From NCBI RefSeq assembly GCF_024723255.1, contig NZ_JANIAC010000001.1, forward strand, positions 1,007,548-1,071,547: 64,000 nucleotides of DNA, read 5' to 3'. The notes beneath the pieces are model-generated. The model did no database searches. It saw only the letters and a list, made by a program, of their open reading frames with translations, and was not told where the DNA came from. The stretch comes from Aestuariibaculum sp. M13. GTDB lineage: Bacteria; Bacteroidota; Bacteroidia; Flavobacteriales; Flavobacteriaceae. Of the stretch, positions 24,624 through 33,096 are shown one piece after another (positions within the stretch are counted from its first letter, which is position 1; each line of letters opens with the position of its first letter). The position numbers were made by a program, and so were the translations under genes.

Positions 24624-25763
24624 TTATTTAGTTTTAACTGCTGAACATCCAGCCATCGTTGTTATTTTAATAGCTTCTGTAGGTGGCAAATCTTCATTAC
24701 GCTTTACTACTTCCTGAACCACATTTTGTGTGATTTTTTCAAAAGCTTTTTCTAAAGGTGTTGCCGTTTGTAACGCTGCCGGACGACCAACATCACCAGC
24801 TTCACGAATACTTTGTACCAATGGCAATTCTCCTAAAAACGGTACCTCTAAATCTTCAGCTAAATTTTTAGCACCTTCCTGACCAAAGATATAATATTTA
24901 TTATTTGGTAACTCTTCAGGTGTAAAATAAGCCATATTCTCAATAATTCCTAATACAGGTACGCTAATGCTATCTTGTTGGAACATTGCCACACCTTTTT
25001 TAGCATCGGCTAAAGCCACATTTTGAGGCGTACTTACCACAACCGCACCAGTAATTGGAAGCGATTGCATGATACTTAAATGAATATCTCCTGTTCCTGG
25101 AGGTAAGTCTAATAATAAGAAATCTAATTCTCCCCAATGTGCATCAAAAATCATCTGATTTAACGCTTTTGCTGCCATTGGTCCTCGCCAAACTACTGCC
25201 TGGTTAGGTTGGGTAAAGAATCCGATGGATAATACTTTTACGCCGTAATTTTCAATAGGCTTCATTTTCGATTTTCCATCAACATTTACCGCTAAAGGTC
25301 TACCTGCTTCAACATCGAACATAATTGGAATAGACGGTCCGTAAATATCGGCATCTAAAACTCCAACTTTGAAGCCCATTTTAGCCAATGTTACTGCTAA
25401 ATTTGCTGTTACTGTAGATTTCCCTACTCCTCCTTTTCCAGAAGCTACAGCTACAATGTTCTGAATTCCTGGAATAGGGTTTCCTTTTATTACATTTGCT
25501 TTAGGCTTTTCTGGTGCATCAACCTTTACATTCACTTTAATTTTAGCTTTTTCGTAAACCTGTTCGTGAATGGTTTTTAAAATATCAACCTCGGTACGCT
25601 TTTTAGCTTGTAAACTCGGATTTTTTATCGTGATATCTACAACAACCTCATCGCCAAAAACAACAACATTGGTTACAGCTCCGCTTTCAACCATATTTTG
25701 TCCTTCGCCAGGTACTGTTATAGATTCTAATGCTTTAAGTATGTCTTTTTTATTAAGCTTCAT
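24624..25763 (-). CDS. Mrp/ApbC family Fe-S carrier P-loop ATPase
   Basis: A 379-residue protein: an N-terminal MIP18/DUF59 domain (1-80), then an Mrp/NBP35 ATPase with deviant Walker A GKGGVGKS (109-116), DADIYGPSIP, and DLPPGTGD. The Cys motif that bridges a cluster between subunits in many homologues (CxxC) is not evident; single cysteines occur only near the C-terminus (GCSAVKTK). It binds and delivers Fe-S clusters. It forms an operon with the Nfu-like gene. Confidence 0.93.
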   Translation of the reverse strand: MKLNKKDILKALESITVPGEGQNMVESGAVTNVVVFGDEVVVDITIKNPSLQAKKRTEVDILKTIHEQVYEKAKIKVNVKVDAPEKPKANVIKGNPIPGIQNIVAVASGKGGVGKSTVTANLAVTLAKMGFKVGVLDADIYGPSIPIMFDVEAGRPLAVNVDGKSKMKPIENYGVKVLSIGFFTQPNQAVVWRGPMAAKALNQMIFDAHWGELDFLLLDLPPGTGDIHLSIMQSLPITGAVVVSTPQNVALADAKKGVAMFQQDSISVPVLGIIENMAYFTPEELPNNKYYIFGQEGAKNLAEDLEVPFLGELPLVQSIREAGDVGRPAALQTATPLEKAFEKITQNVVQEVVKRNEDLPPTEAIKITTMAGCSAVKTK

Positions 25764-25928
25764 GCTCTATTTAGATTTATTCTAAGGCTACAAATATACT
25801 GTGAATTGTTCAGAATATAAAGCCTAAGGTATTGAAATGATTTATGGATGAATTTTATTTAATGATTATACGATGAATTCTGAATAAAACCTCATTTTAT
25901 CTGTTAAACAAGTGGTTATATTGAAGAA

Positions 25929-26258
25929 TTACAACTCTTCTGAAGGATTCCAAAATACCTCTTCAAAATCCTGAATTTGATTATCAATCACTTTTATGCC
26001 TTCGCTTTCCAAAAGTTGTTGCATTAAATTGGTGCCATCAAAATGTTGTTTCCCTGTTAACAGTCCCTTTCTATTCACTACCCGATGAGCCGGGATATCT
26101 TTCCCTGCAGAACCATTCATGGCATACCCAACCATTCTTGCACTTCTTGCTGCACCAAGATAATTGGCTATTGCTCCATAACTTGTTACCCTTCCGTAAG
26201 GTATTTGCCTGGCAACCTCGTAAACTTTATCGAAAAAATTCAGGGTTTCAGGCATCAT
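25929..26258 (-). CDS. Alkyltransferase-like (ATL) protein lacking the acceptor cysteine
   Basis: A 109-residue protein with the MGMT/Ada C-terminal fold: PYGRVTSYGAIA, the arginine-finger region RSARMVGYAM, and the active-site strand. The motif that reads PCHRV in true methyltransferases reads P56-A57-H58-R59-V60 here (codon GCT), so alkyl transfer is impossible. This matches alkyltransferase-like proteins, which bind O6-alkylguanine and hand it to nucleotide excision repair. Its ATG lies 1 bp after the lysE-like stop. It is the third gene of the trmB-lysE-ATL operon. Confidence 0.88.
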   Translation of the reverse strand: MMPETLNFFDKVYEVARQIPYGRVTSYGAIANYLGAARSARMVGYAMNGSAGKDIPAHRVVNRKGLLTGKQHFDGTNLMQQLLESEGIKVIDNQIQDFEEVFWNPSEEL

Positions 26259-26259
26259 A

Positions 26260-26889
26260 TTACAACTCTTTAATAATGTTGATTAGTGTTACTATGGAAA
26301 TAATTCCGGTAATGCCGCCAATCAAATAGTTCATACTTTTTTGAGAGGTAATAGGTTTATCCTTTATTTTATCGAAGAAAAACATGTAGATATACAGCAT
26401 CACAAAAGTCCCCATCCCCGTTCCAATGACATAAGTCAGAATATCAATCTGATCGAAAGTTAACCAACCTACAGAAGCCAGAGTAATAGTCATGTACGCC
26501 TGATAAGGAATTGGAAATACATTGATTACCGACATAAACATACCCTGAAAAAAGCGACTGCGTTTGCTTCGCATTTCAATCTCTGCCACTTCCTTTGGAT
26601 CTTTTTTCGCGACAAACAAAAAGTAAATGGTTATTAACACGAAAATTACAAAAGCCACACGCTGAAGAATATCAACCACATCGGTATGCTTACTTAAATA
26701 TTGAGCAAACACCGAAGCAATATAGGTTTGTACCAAAACAATGACACAAACCCCTACCGAAAACATAATACCTCGTGTATGTCCTTCCTTAAGGCTAATT
26801 TTAGCAGCTGTCATATTAAGCAAACCTGGCGGAATCACGCCCACCAACGAAATAATTAAGCCTAAAAAAAAGATAACCGTAATATTCAC
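26260..26889 (-). CDS. LysE-family exporter
   Basis: A 209-residue membrane protein with about six transmembrane helices. The N-terminal IISLVGVIPPGLLNMTAAKISL matches the LysE/RhtB pattern (P-G-P-L/N region). The central loop KKDPKEVAEIEMRSKRSRFFQG is cytoplasmic. It probably exports amino acids or related small metabolites across the inner membrane. It starts 2 bp after the trmB stop. Confidence 0.82.
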   Translation of the reverse strand: MNITVIFFLGLIISLVGVIPPGLLNMTAAKISLKEGHTRGIMFSVGVCVIVLVQTYIASVFAQYLSKHTDVVDILQRVAFVIFVLITIYFLFVAKKDPKEVAEIEMRSKRSRFFQGMFMSVINVFPIPYQAYMTITLASVGWLTFDQIDILTYVIGTGMGTFVMLYIYMFFFDKIKDKPITSQKSMNYLIGGITGIISIVTLINIIKEL

Positions 26890-26891
26890 AA

Positions 26892-27566
26892 CTACTTAAT
26901 TTTAAATCGAATATAGGTAATTGCTTTATTTTGCTCTAAATATTGTGATTCGTAAAACGTTTGAATACTGGTTACTTCCTCAGGACTTCCTTCCTGTTTG
27001 TAAACATTATGGTTGGCATATAATACTTCGTGACCTGCACCATGTAACAAACCAAGTGTGTAACCGTGCATAAATTCACTATCGGTTTTTAAATTTACTA
27101 CACCTTCTTCCTTTAATATCTTCTTATAACGTGCTAAAAACTCAGCATTCGTCATACGGTGTTTGGTACGCTTGTATTTTATTTGCGGATCCGGGAAAGT
27201 AATCCAGATTTCATCGACTTCATTTTCACCAAAAGCATACTCTATAAGTTCTATTTGTGTACGTAAAAAAGCAACATTAGGAATATTTTCCTCCACAGCA
27301 GTTTTAGCACCACGCCAAAAGCGCGCGCCTTTAATATCGATTCCTATAAAATTTTTATCAGGATAACGTTGTGCTAACGCTACAGAGTATTCTCCTTTTC
27401 CACAACCTAACTCTAATACCAATGGGTTATCATTTTTAAAAACTTTTTGATTCCAGTTCCCCTTTAATTCATACTCCTCATTTACCAATTCGTCACGTGT
27501 TGGTTGATACACGTTTGAAAAAGTTTCGTTCTCTCTAAAACGTCTCAGTTTGTTCTTGCTTCCCAC
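26892..27566 (-). CDS. trmB: tRNA (guanine-N7)-methyltransferase
   Basis: A 224-residue SAM-dependent enzyme with LELGCGKGEYSVALA (motif I, about 51-65), FIGIDIKGARFWRGAKTA, and the TrmB signature DEIWITFPDPQIKYKRTKHRMT. It makes m7G46 in the variable loop of tRNAs. It is the first gene of the trmB-lysE-ATL operon. Confidence 0.95.
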   Translation of the reverse strand: MGSKNKLRRFRENETFSNVYQPTRDELVNEEYELKGNWNQKVFKNDNPLVLELGCGKGEYSVALAQRYPDKNFIGIDIKGARFWRGAKTAVEENIPNVAFLRTQIELIEYAFGENEVDEIWITFPDPQIKYKRTKHRMTNAEFLARYKKILKEEGVVNLKTDSEFMHGYTLGLLHGAGHEVLYANHNVYKQEGSPEEVTSIQTFYESQYLEQNKAITYIRFKIK

Positions 27567-27677
27567 AGATAATTACTATTTTTAGTGTTATTAATACCCT
27601 TCAATTAAGAAGAAAATAAATATTTGGTAAAATTAAGGAAATATACGAGAGCGTTTATATACATACCTTTGATTTTA

Positions 27678-28724
27678 ATGAAAAAACGAATTTTAGTTGC
27701 ACCCTTAAACTGGGGTTTGGGTCATGCCACAAGATGCATCCCTATTATAAAGGCTTTGTCTGCTAATGGTTTTGAACCCATTATTGCGAGTGATGGTGTT
27801 GCCCTTTCGCTGTTAAAAAAAGAATTCCCGAAGCTTACACACATTGAATTACCATCTTACAATGTGACTTATGCTAAAAACGGAAAATTCTTTAAATTAA
27901 AACTTCTGAAAGATTCACCACGATTATTACAGGCCATTTACAATGAGAAAAAAGCGACTGAAACCATTGTAAAAAACCATAACATTTCTGGAATTATTTC
28001 AGATAACCGTTTAGGTGTTTACAATAAGGCTGTACCTTCGGTTTTCATTACACATCAATTAAAAGTATTAAGCGGATCTACAACATGGCTTAGCACAAAA
28101 ATGCATGAAAAATTCATTAAAAAGTTCAATGTATGCTGGGTACCAGACACAAGTGACAAAGTTAATTTAAGTGGGAAGCTGGGCCACGTAGACGCTTTTG
28201 AAATACCAACAGAATATATTGGTCCGTTAAGCCGATTTGAAAAAAAGGATATTCCTTTTAAAAATGATTTAATGGTTTTACTGTCGGGTCCGGAACCTCA
28301 ACGCACTATTCTTGAAGACAAACTACTTTACGAGCTAAAAAACTACCAAGGGAAAGTGGTTTTCATAAAAGGACTCATGCAACCTAAACAAACCAAGAAA
28401 CAATTCGACAACATCACGGTGTATAACTTTATGACTTCGGAATTATTAGAAAAAACCATAAACGAAAGTGCTTTGGTAATTTCCCGATCAGGTTATACAA
28501 CGGTTATGGATTTGGCAAAGCTGAACAAAAAAGCCTTTTTTATTCCGACACCCGGTCAATTTGAACAGGAATATTTAGCCACGCGTTTAACCGAAGAAGG
28601 CCTGGTACCGAGTTGCATGCAGGAAAAATTTACACTTGAGAAATTAGAAACTATAGCCGAATTCAAAGGCTTAACAGCCTTCAACTTTGAAGCCGACTTT
28701 AAGCGTTTATTTAACCTTTTCTAA
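27678..28724 (+). CDS. GT28/MurG-like glycosyltransferase
   Basis: About 348 residues from the ATG at 27678; the frame is open from a TTG at 27624 but conservation starts at MKKRILVAPLNWGLGHATR. The GxGH-like NWGLGHATR is the donor/acceptor loop of GT-B enzymes. The C-terminal SRSGYTTVMDLAKLNKKAFFIPTPGQFEQEYLATRL matches the nucleotide-sugar binding half of the MurG/UGT group. The acceptor is unknown. The 3' end overlaps the histidine kinase stop by 18 bp on the opposite strand. Confidence 0.82.
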   Translation: MKKRILVAPLNWGLGHATRCIPIIKALSANGFEPIIASDGVALSLLKKEFPKLTHIELPSYNVTYAKNGKFFKLKLLKDSPRLLQAIYNEKKATETIVKNHNISGIISDNRLGVYNKAVPSVFITHQLKVLSGSTTWLSTKMHEKFIKKFNVCWVPDTSDKVNLSGKLGHVDAFEIPTEYIGPLSRFEKKDIPFKNDLMVLLSGPEPQRTILEDKLLYELKNYQGKVVFIKGLMQPKQTKKQFDNITVYNFMTSELLEKTINESALVISRSGYTTVMDLAKLNKKAFFIPTPGQFEQEYLATRLTEEGLVPSCMQEKFTLEKLETIAEFKGLTAFNFEADFKRLFNLF

Positions 28725-29750
28725 AGTGAATGAAAACTCACTTCCTACGCCAAATTCACTTTCTACGTATATTTTTTCGTCGTGGGCCTCTATAATATGT
28801 TTTACAATAGATAATCCTAAACCAGAACCACCTTCTTTACGCGAGCCACTTTTATCAACTCGATAGAAACGTTCGAATAAACGAGGTAAGTGCATTTTAG
28901 CAATACCTTCGCCGTTATCGGTAACGCGAACAATTACTTTATTTTTTATCAGGTTTTCAATACTAATTTCGGTTGTTCCTTTTTCATTTCCGTATTTAAT
29001 GGAATTTACCACTAAATTAGCTACCACCTGTTGAATGCGTTCCTTATCAGCCTTAACGAAAATAGGTTCTTTATAAACCCGGTCGAAGGTTAAAGTAATT
29101 TTCTTTTTAGAGGCTTTCATCTCTAACATATCAAAAACACTTTTTACCAACTCTACAATATCAAAAACCTCGATATTTAAACTTAAATCACCAACCTCAA
29201 GTTTGGTAATCATATCTAAGTCCTTAATAATATAGCCTAAACGCTCGACACCTTTACTCGCTCTTTCAAGATATTTTTCACGAAGGTTTTTGTCTTCCAT
29301 CGCACCATCTAATAAGGTTAAAATATATCCCTGAACAGTAAACAACGGCGTCTTTAATTCGTGTGAAACATTTCCTAAAAACTCTTTTCTGTAATTTTCA
29401 CGCACCTTAAGCGATTCAATTTCTATTTTCTTATCACGTGCAAACTTATCGATTTCCTCGGTTAATGTCTGCATATCGGTAGTGATGGTACGCTTGGTTA
29501 AACTGGTAGATTCTAAAAGCGTTAGATCGTCGTAAATTTTCTTTACACGTTTATAGATTAAACGTTCTATCCTTGACTGAATCATTAGAAACGAAAAAGC
29601 ATAAGTACATAAGGCTAAAAGCAATATATACCCAAAACTGAAGGTGTTATTAATATATAAAAAAACACTCGTAAAGAGCGTTATAAAACCTGTTATATAT
29701 AGCGATGTAATTACCGCGAATCTATATGATTTTTTAAATTTTGGTTGCAT
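28707..29750 (-). CDS. Sensor histidine kinase (PhoR-like)
   Basis: A 347-residue protein with two transmembrane helices near the N-terminus (about 13-33 and 38-57) and almost no periplasmic part. A coiled linker leads to the DHp domain with His130 in FLGNVSHELKTP. The catalytic domain has N box NLVVNSIKYG, G1 DNGEGIA, F box RFYRVDKS and G2 GGSGLGLSIV. The short sensor suggests detection of a membrane-borne signal or a partner. The start codon overlaps the response regulator stop (TAATG), so the pair is co-translated. Confidence 0.93.
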   Translation of the reverse strand: MQPKFKKSYRFAVITSLYITGFITLFTSVFLYINNTFSFGYILLLALCTYAFSFLMIQSRIERLIYKRVKKIYDDLTLLESTSLTKRTITTDMQTLTEEIDKFARDKKIEIESLKVRENYRKEFLGNVSHELKTPLFTVQGYILTLLDGAMEDKNLREKYLERASKGVERLGYIIKDLDMITKLEVGDLSLNIEVFDIVELVKSVFDMLEMKASKKKITLTFDRVYKEPIFVKADKERIQQVVANLVVNSIKYGNEKGTTEISIENLIKNKVIVRVTDNGEGIAKMHLPRLFERFYRVDKSGSRKEGGSGLGLSIVKHIIEAHDEKIYVESEFGVGSEFSFTLEKVK

Positions 29751-30430
29751 TAATCTACAAACTTATAGCCTACTCCTTTAATGGTTTTAAAACTATCATC
29801 ACCAATTTTTTCACGTAATTTACGAATATGAACATCAATAGTTCGTCCGCCAACTACTACTTCATTACCCCAAACCGTATCTAAAATTTCATCACGTTTA
29901 AACACCTTTCCAGGCTTTGATGCTAATAAAGATAATAATTCAAATTCTTTTCTAGGCAAAATAATCTCTTTTCCTTTTGAAGTAATTTTATATTCATCTC
30001 TGTTAATTACCAAACTACCTAATTTAACCGTATCGGTAGCTTCTTCATCTTTAAATCGACGTAAAAGTGCTTTAACTTTACTTACTAGAACCTTTGGTTT
30101 AATTGGTTTGGTAATATAGTCATCGGCACCGGCATCAAAACCTGCTACCTGAGAGTAATCTTCGCCTCTGGCTGTTAAAAATACCACCAGTGTATTCTGT
30201 AAATCCGGATGCTTTCTAATAAGCTCACAAGCCTCGATTCCATCCATTTCCGGCATCATAACATCTAAAATGATTAACTGAGGTAATTCTTTTTTAGCTT
30301 TTTTTACCCCCTCCTGACCATTCTCAGCAGTAATTACTTGATAACCTTCACTTGATAAGTTGTAACCAACAATTTCTAAAATATCTGGTTCATCATCTAC
30401 AAGTAGAATTTTGATGTCTTTTTTGTTCAT
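29750..30430 (-). CDS. OmpR/PhoB-family response regulator
   Basis: 226 residues from the ATG at 30430; an upstream in-frame start would add 15 residues that do not fit the family. The receiver domain has VDDEPD (11-16), phospho-acceptor D56 in LIILDVMMP, and K in DYITKPIKP. The winged-helix domain has LGSLVINRDEYK and GRTIDVHIRKLREKIG. It is the first gene of the pair with the kinase. The order regulator-kinase and sequence fit the PhoB/PhoR-like systems of flavobacteria; the signal is not known. Confidence 0.93.
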   Translation of the reverse strand: MNKKDIKILLVDDEPDILEIVGYNLSSEGYQVITAENGQEGVKKAKKELPQLIILDVMMPEMDGIEACELIRKHPDLQNTLVVFLTARGEDYSQVAGFDAGADDYITKPIKPKVLVSKVKALLRRFKDEEATDTVKLGSLVINRDEYKITSKGKEIILPRKEFELLSLLASKPGKVFKRDEILDTVWGNEVVVGGRTIDVHIRKLREKIGDDSFKTIKGVGYKFVD

Positions 30431-30642
30431 ATTATTTAGTATGTAGAATACTGTTTTTTTTGATTTCTGCATCAAAGATATAACTTAAACCAAAACTGTT
30501 AACTCTACGTATATTTAATAACACTAAGATAACAAATAGATTACACAATCTTAAAATTTTCGACCAAAAGCGAGTTTCTTTAACGGTTTTTTGGCATCAC
30601 TTTTGCAATAATTTCTTAAATTTACAATATCGAATAGCACCT

Positions 30643-30984
30643 ATGAAAAAAAACTACGTTTTAATTCTACTTCTTTCTTTAGCATTGTCTACCAGCCAAT
30701 TAAACTGGGGACAAAATAGTGCTAACGGAAATGCTATTCAACAAACTATCGAAAATCTTTCTATTTATCCTAATCCGGTTAGTAGCGGCAGAACTTTCAT
30801 TTACATTACCACAAAACAAAACTTAACAAAGAAAATTGAGTTTTTTGATGTTTTAGGAAAGCGCATATTTACTACAACGCTTACCGGCAAAGAATTAAAT
30901 ATCTCAGAATTCAGTAAAGGAGTTTACATCCTAAAAATTACCGAAAATGGCATTAGTGAAACCCGCAAATTAGTGATTAAGTAA
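30643..30984 (+). CDS. Miniprotein: signal peptide plus T9SS type A sorting domain
   Basis: This 113-residue protein has a signal peptide (LILLLSLALSTSQLNWGQ) and about 15 linker residues, then directly a type IX secretion C-terminal domain: NLSIYPNPVSSGRTFIY, FFDVLGKRIF, GVYILKITENGISETRKLVIK. There is no cargo domain in between. Sorting domains normally target large proteins to the surface via PorU. The gene may be a remnant or a real minimal surface protein. It is upstream of the two lamin-tail proteins but not part of their duplication. Confidence 0.85.
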   Translation: MKKNYVLILLLSLALSTSQLNWGQNSANGNAIQQTIENLSIYPNPVSSGRTFIYITTKQNLTKKIEFFDVLGKRIFTTTLTGKELNISEFSKGVYILKITENGISETRKLVIK

Positions 30985-31096
30985 ACTTATTGTTATATCA
31001 AAGTTAAAAATCAACTTTAACATTCTTACTTACAGGTTTTTACATAAATAATACGTATTTTTAGTACATCTTAATGTATAATTAATCTTACGTAAC

Positions 31097-32893
31097 ATGA
31101 AAAAACTTTACTTTTTATTTATTACACTTTTAATTACTTCACTTTCTTTTGGGCAAATTGAAATTTTCAATGTCGCTGGTGGTGGAACTTTACCAACTGG
31201 CTGGACTTCATCTAACCCTATAACTACAAATGACATTGATAGAAGCTCTTATTATTTAGTAGAAACAGACGGAACTGATTATGATATAATTACCACGAAT
31301 GTAATTGATTTATCAGCATATGCATCAGCTATTTTAAATTTAGACGTTGCTACTTTTGGTTCAGGCACAAATAATCCTGCCAAAATTGAAATTTCTTATG
31401 ATGGCGGAACTACATTTACTCAAACGGAAGTAACAAACACCCCTTCTTCCTCTACATATATAGAAGGAGGACCTATAAACCTTAGCAGTGTTTCAAATCA
31501 AGTGCAAATAAGAATCTCTAACAACGGAATTGCCAACAAAGGGGTTAGACTAAGAAATCTTGTTTTAACGGCATATTCTTCATCACCATATATAGAAGTT
31601 ACTTCACCTACAAATAACTCCACCTTTGCTTCCGGAACAGCTACTGTCGACGTTAATTTTAACACAGGAAACACTTCTGCAGGCGACCAGGTTAATATCA
31701 CCATAAATGGTGGTACAACGAATACAAATGTAACTAGTCCTTACTCTATAAATACTACAGATGGCGAATCTTACTCGGTTGTTGTTGAATTAGTAGATTC
31801 AAGCGCAAACATTCTTGATTCTCAAACAATAAATTTTGAAGTATTATTTCCTTGTAATTTAGAAGTCGGCGCAATAGAAACTACCTGTGATACCTCTACT
31901 TCTGGAACCGATACTTACACCACAACAATAGCTTACACTAGTGGAGCAACTTCTCAATATACTATAGACACAGGTGGTATTGGGGTTGTAGGAGGAGACG
32001 ATCCGACAAGTGTAGCTTCAGGAACAATAACAATCACAGGAGTAGATGAAGGAACTGATTTCACAGTTACATTTACCGGTAACCCTACTGATAGTAGTTG
32101 TGATTTTATTAGAAACATCTCATCACCTACGTGTGTTTCTGTCACTTGTGCAAATGCTGGTGATATTATTTTCACAGAAGTTATGCCTAACCCTAATGCA
32201 GTTATTGATCCAGCTGGAGAATATTTCGAACTATACAACACAACTTCTTCCGCTATAGACATACAAGGATGGATTATCAAAGACGATGCTTCTTCATCTG
32301 AAACACACACAATATCTTCATCTTTAGTAGTACCGGCTAATGGATACATCATTATAGGAAATGGCGCAACTCCAAACGGAGGAATAACCATGGATTACAC
32401 TTATGGAAATGACATTTCTTTAGGTAATAGCAGTACTGACGGTTTAATTTTAGAATGTTCTACTACAGTTATAGACGAATTAATTTGGGATGGTAGTTTC
32501 CCTTTTTCCGCAGGTATTGCAATGGAATTATCCACAACAGCAATGAACAGTACAGATAATGACAGTAACTCTAATTGGGGTTTGGCTACTTCAACTTTTG
32601 GTTCTGGTGATTTAGGAACCCCTGGAGCAGTAAACGATTTTACACTATCAAACAAAAAATTCGAAATTGCTGGTTTCAACATGTTCCCTAACCCAACCTC
32701 ATTTGGTTATGTAAATGTTACTGCTAAAAGCACTTCTTTAATGGAAATCGCAGTTTTCGACTTATTAGGAAAACAAGTGATTAAGCAATCTGTTTCAAAC
32801 AAACTTGATGTTTCAAGTTTAAAATCTGGTGTTTATTTCATGAAAATTACTCAGGATGATGCTGTTTCAACAAAAAAATTGGTGATTAAATAA
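31097..32893 (+). CDS. Secreted protein with lamin-tail domain and T9SS sorting domain (paralogue 1)
   Basis: A 598-residue protein. A signal peptide ends in SLSFGQ. A beta-sandwich region (about 20-160) is followed by an Ig-like segment EVTSPTNNSTFASGTATVDV, a Cys-containing beta segment, and a lamin-tail (LTD) domain beginning GDIIFTEVMPNPN and containing EYFELYNTTSSAIDIQGW. The end is a type A sorting domain (FNMFPNPTS to KLVIK). It is secreted through the type IX system and surface-attached; adhesion or matrix roles are guesses. It has its own terminator. Confidence 0.88.
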   Translation: MKKLYFLFITLLITSLSFGQIEIFNVAGGGTLPTGWTSSNPITTNDIDRSSYYLVETDGTDYDIITTNVIDLSAYASAILNLDVATFGSGTNNPAKIEISYDGGTTFTQTEVTNTPSSSTYIEGGPINLSSVSNQVQIRISNNGIANKGVRLRNLVLTAYSSSPYIEVTSPTNNSTFASGTATVDVNFNTGNTSAGDQVNITINGGTTNTNVTSPYSINTTDGESYSVVVELVDSSANILDSQTINFEVLFPCNLEVGAIETTCDTSTSGTDTYTTTIAYTSGATSQYTIDTGGIGVVGGDDPTSVASGTITITGVDEGTDFTVTFTGNPTDSSCDFIRNISSPTCVSVTCANAGDIIFTEVMPNPNAVIDPAGEYFELYNTTSSAIDIQGWIIKDDASSSETHTISSSLVVPANGYIIIGNGATPNGGITMDYTYGNDISLGNSSTDGLILECSTTVIDELIWDGSFPFSAGIAMELSTTAMNSTDNDSNSNWGLATSTFGSGDLGTPGAVNDFTLSNKKFEIAGFNMFPNPTSFGYVNVTAKSTSLMEIAVFDLLGKQVIKQSVSNKLDVSSLKSGVYFMKITQDDAVSTKKLVIK

Positions 32894-32915
32894 TTTTTAT
32901 TTTTATAAATTTAGG

Positions 32916-32943
32916 AGCGCTACCATTTGGTAGCGCTTTTTTA
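32916..32943 (+). terminator. Terminator of paralogue 1
   Basis: Stem AGCGCTACC/GGTAGCGCT with a T run. The equivalent at 34796 has GCTGCC/GGTGGC, where A-U pairs have become G-U pairs. Confidence 0.88.
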
Positions 32944-33005
32944 TGTCATCTACTTTTGCTAAGGTAAGTAAAACACCATAGATACAACAGTAATTTCTAT
33001 CACGG
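32941..33005 (+). pseudogene. Remnant of the 5' end of the LuxE-like gene
   Basis: This stretch aligns with 34821-34885, which is the leader and first codons of the LuxE-like gene. TCTACTTTTGCTAAGGTAA and ATAGATACAACAG are shared. The ATG has become ACC and the coding part stops after about ten codons at the duplication junction, where TAAAAA is common to both parents. It is not expected to be translated. Confidence 0.8.
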
Positions 33006-33096
33006 TAAAAACCCAACTTTAACATACTTATTTACAGGTTTTTATGCGGAATTTCGTAATTTTAATACACTTATTACTTAATTAATCTTACATAAC

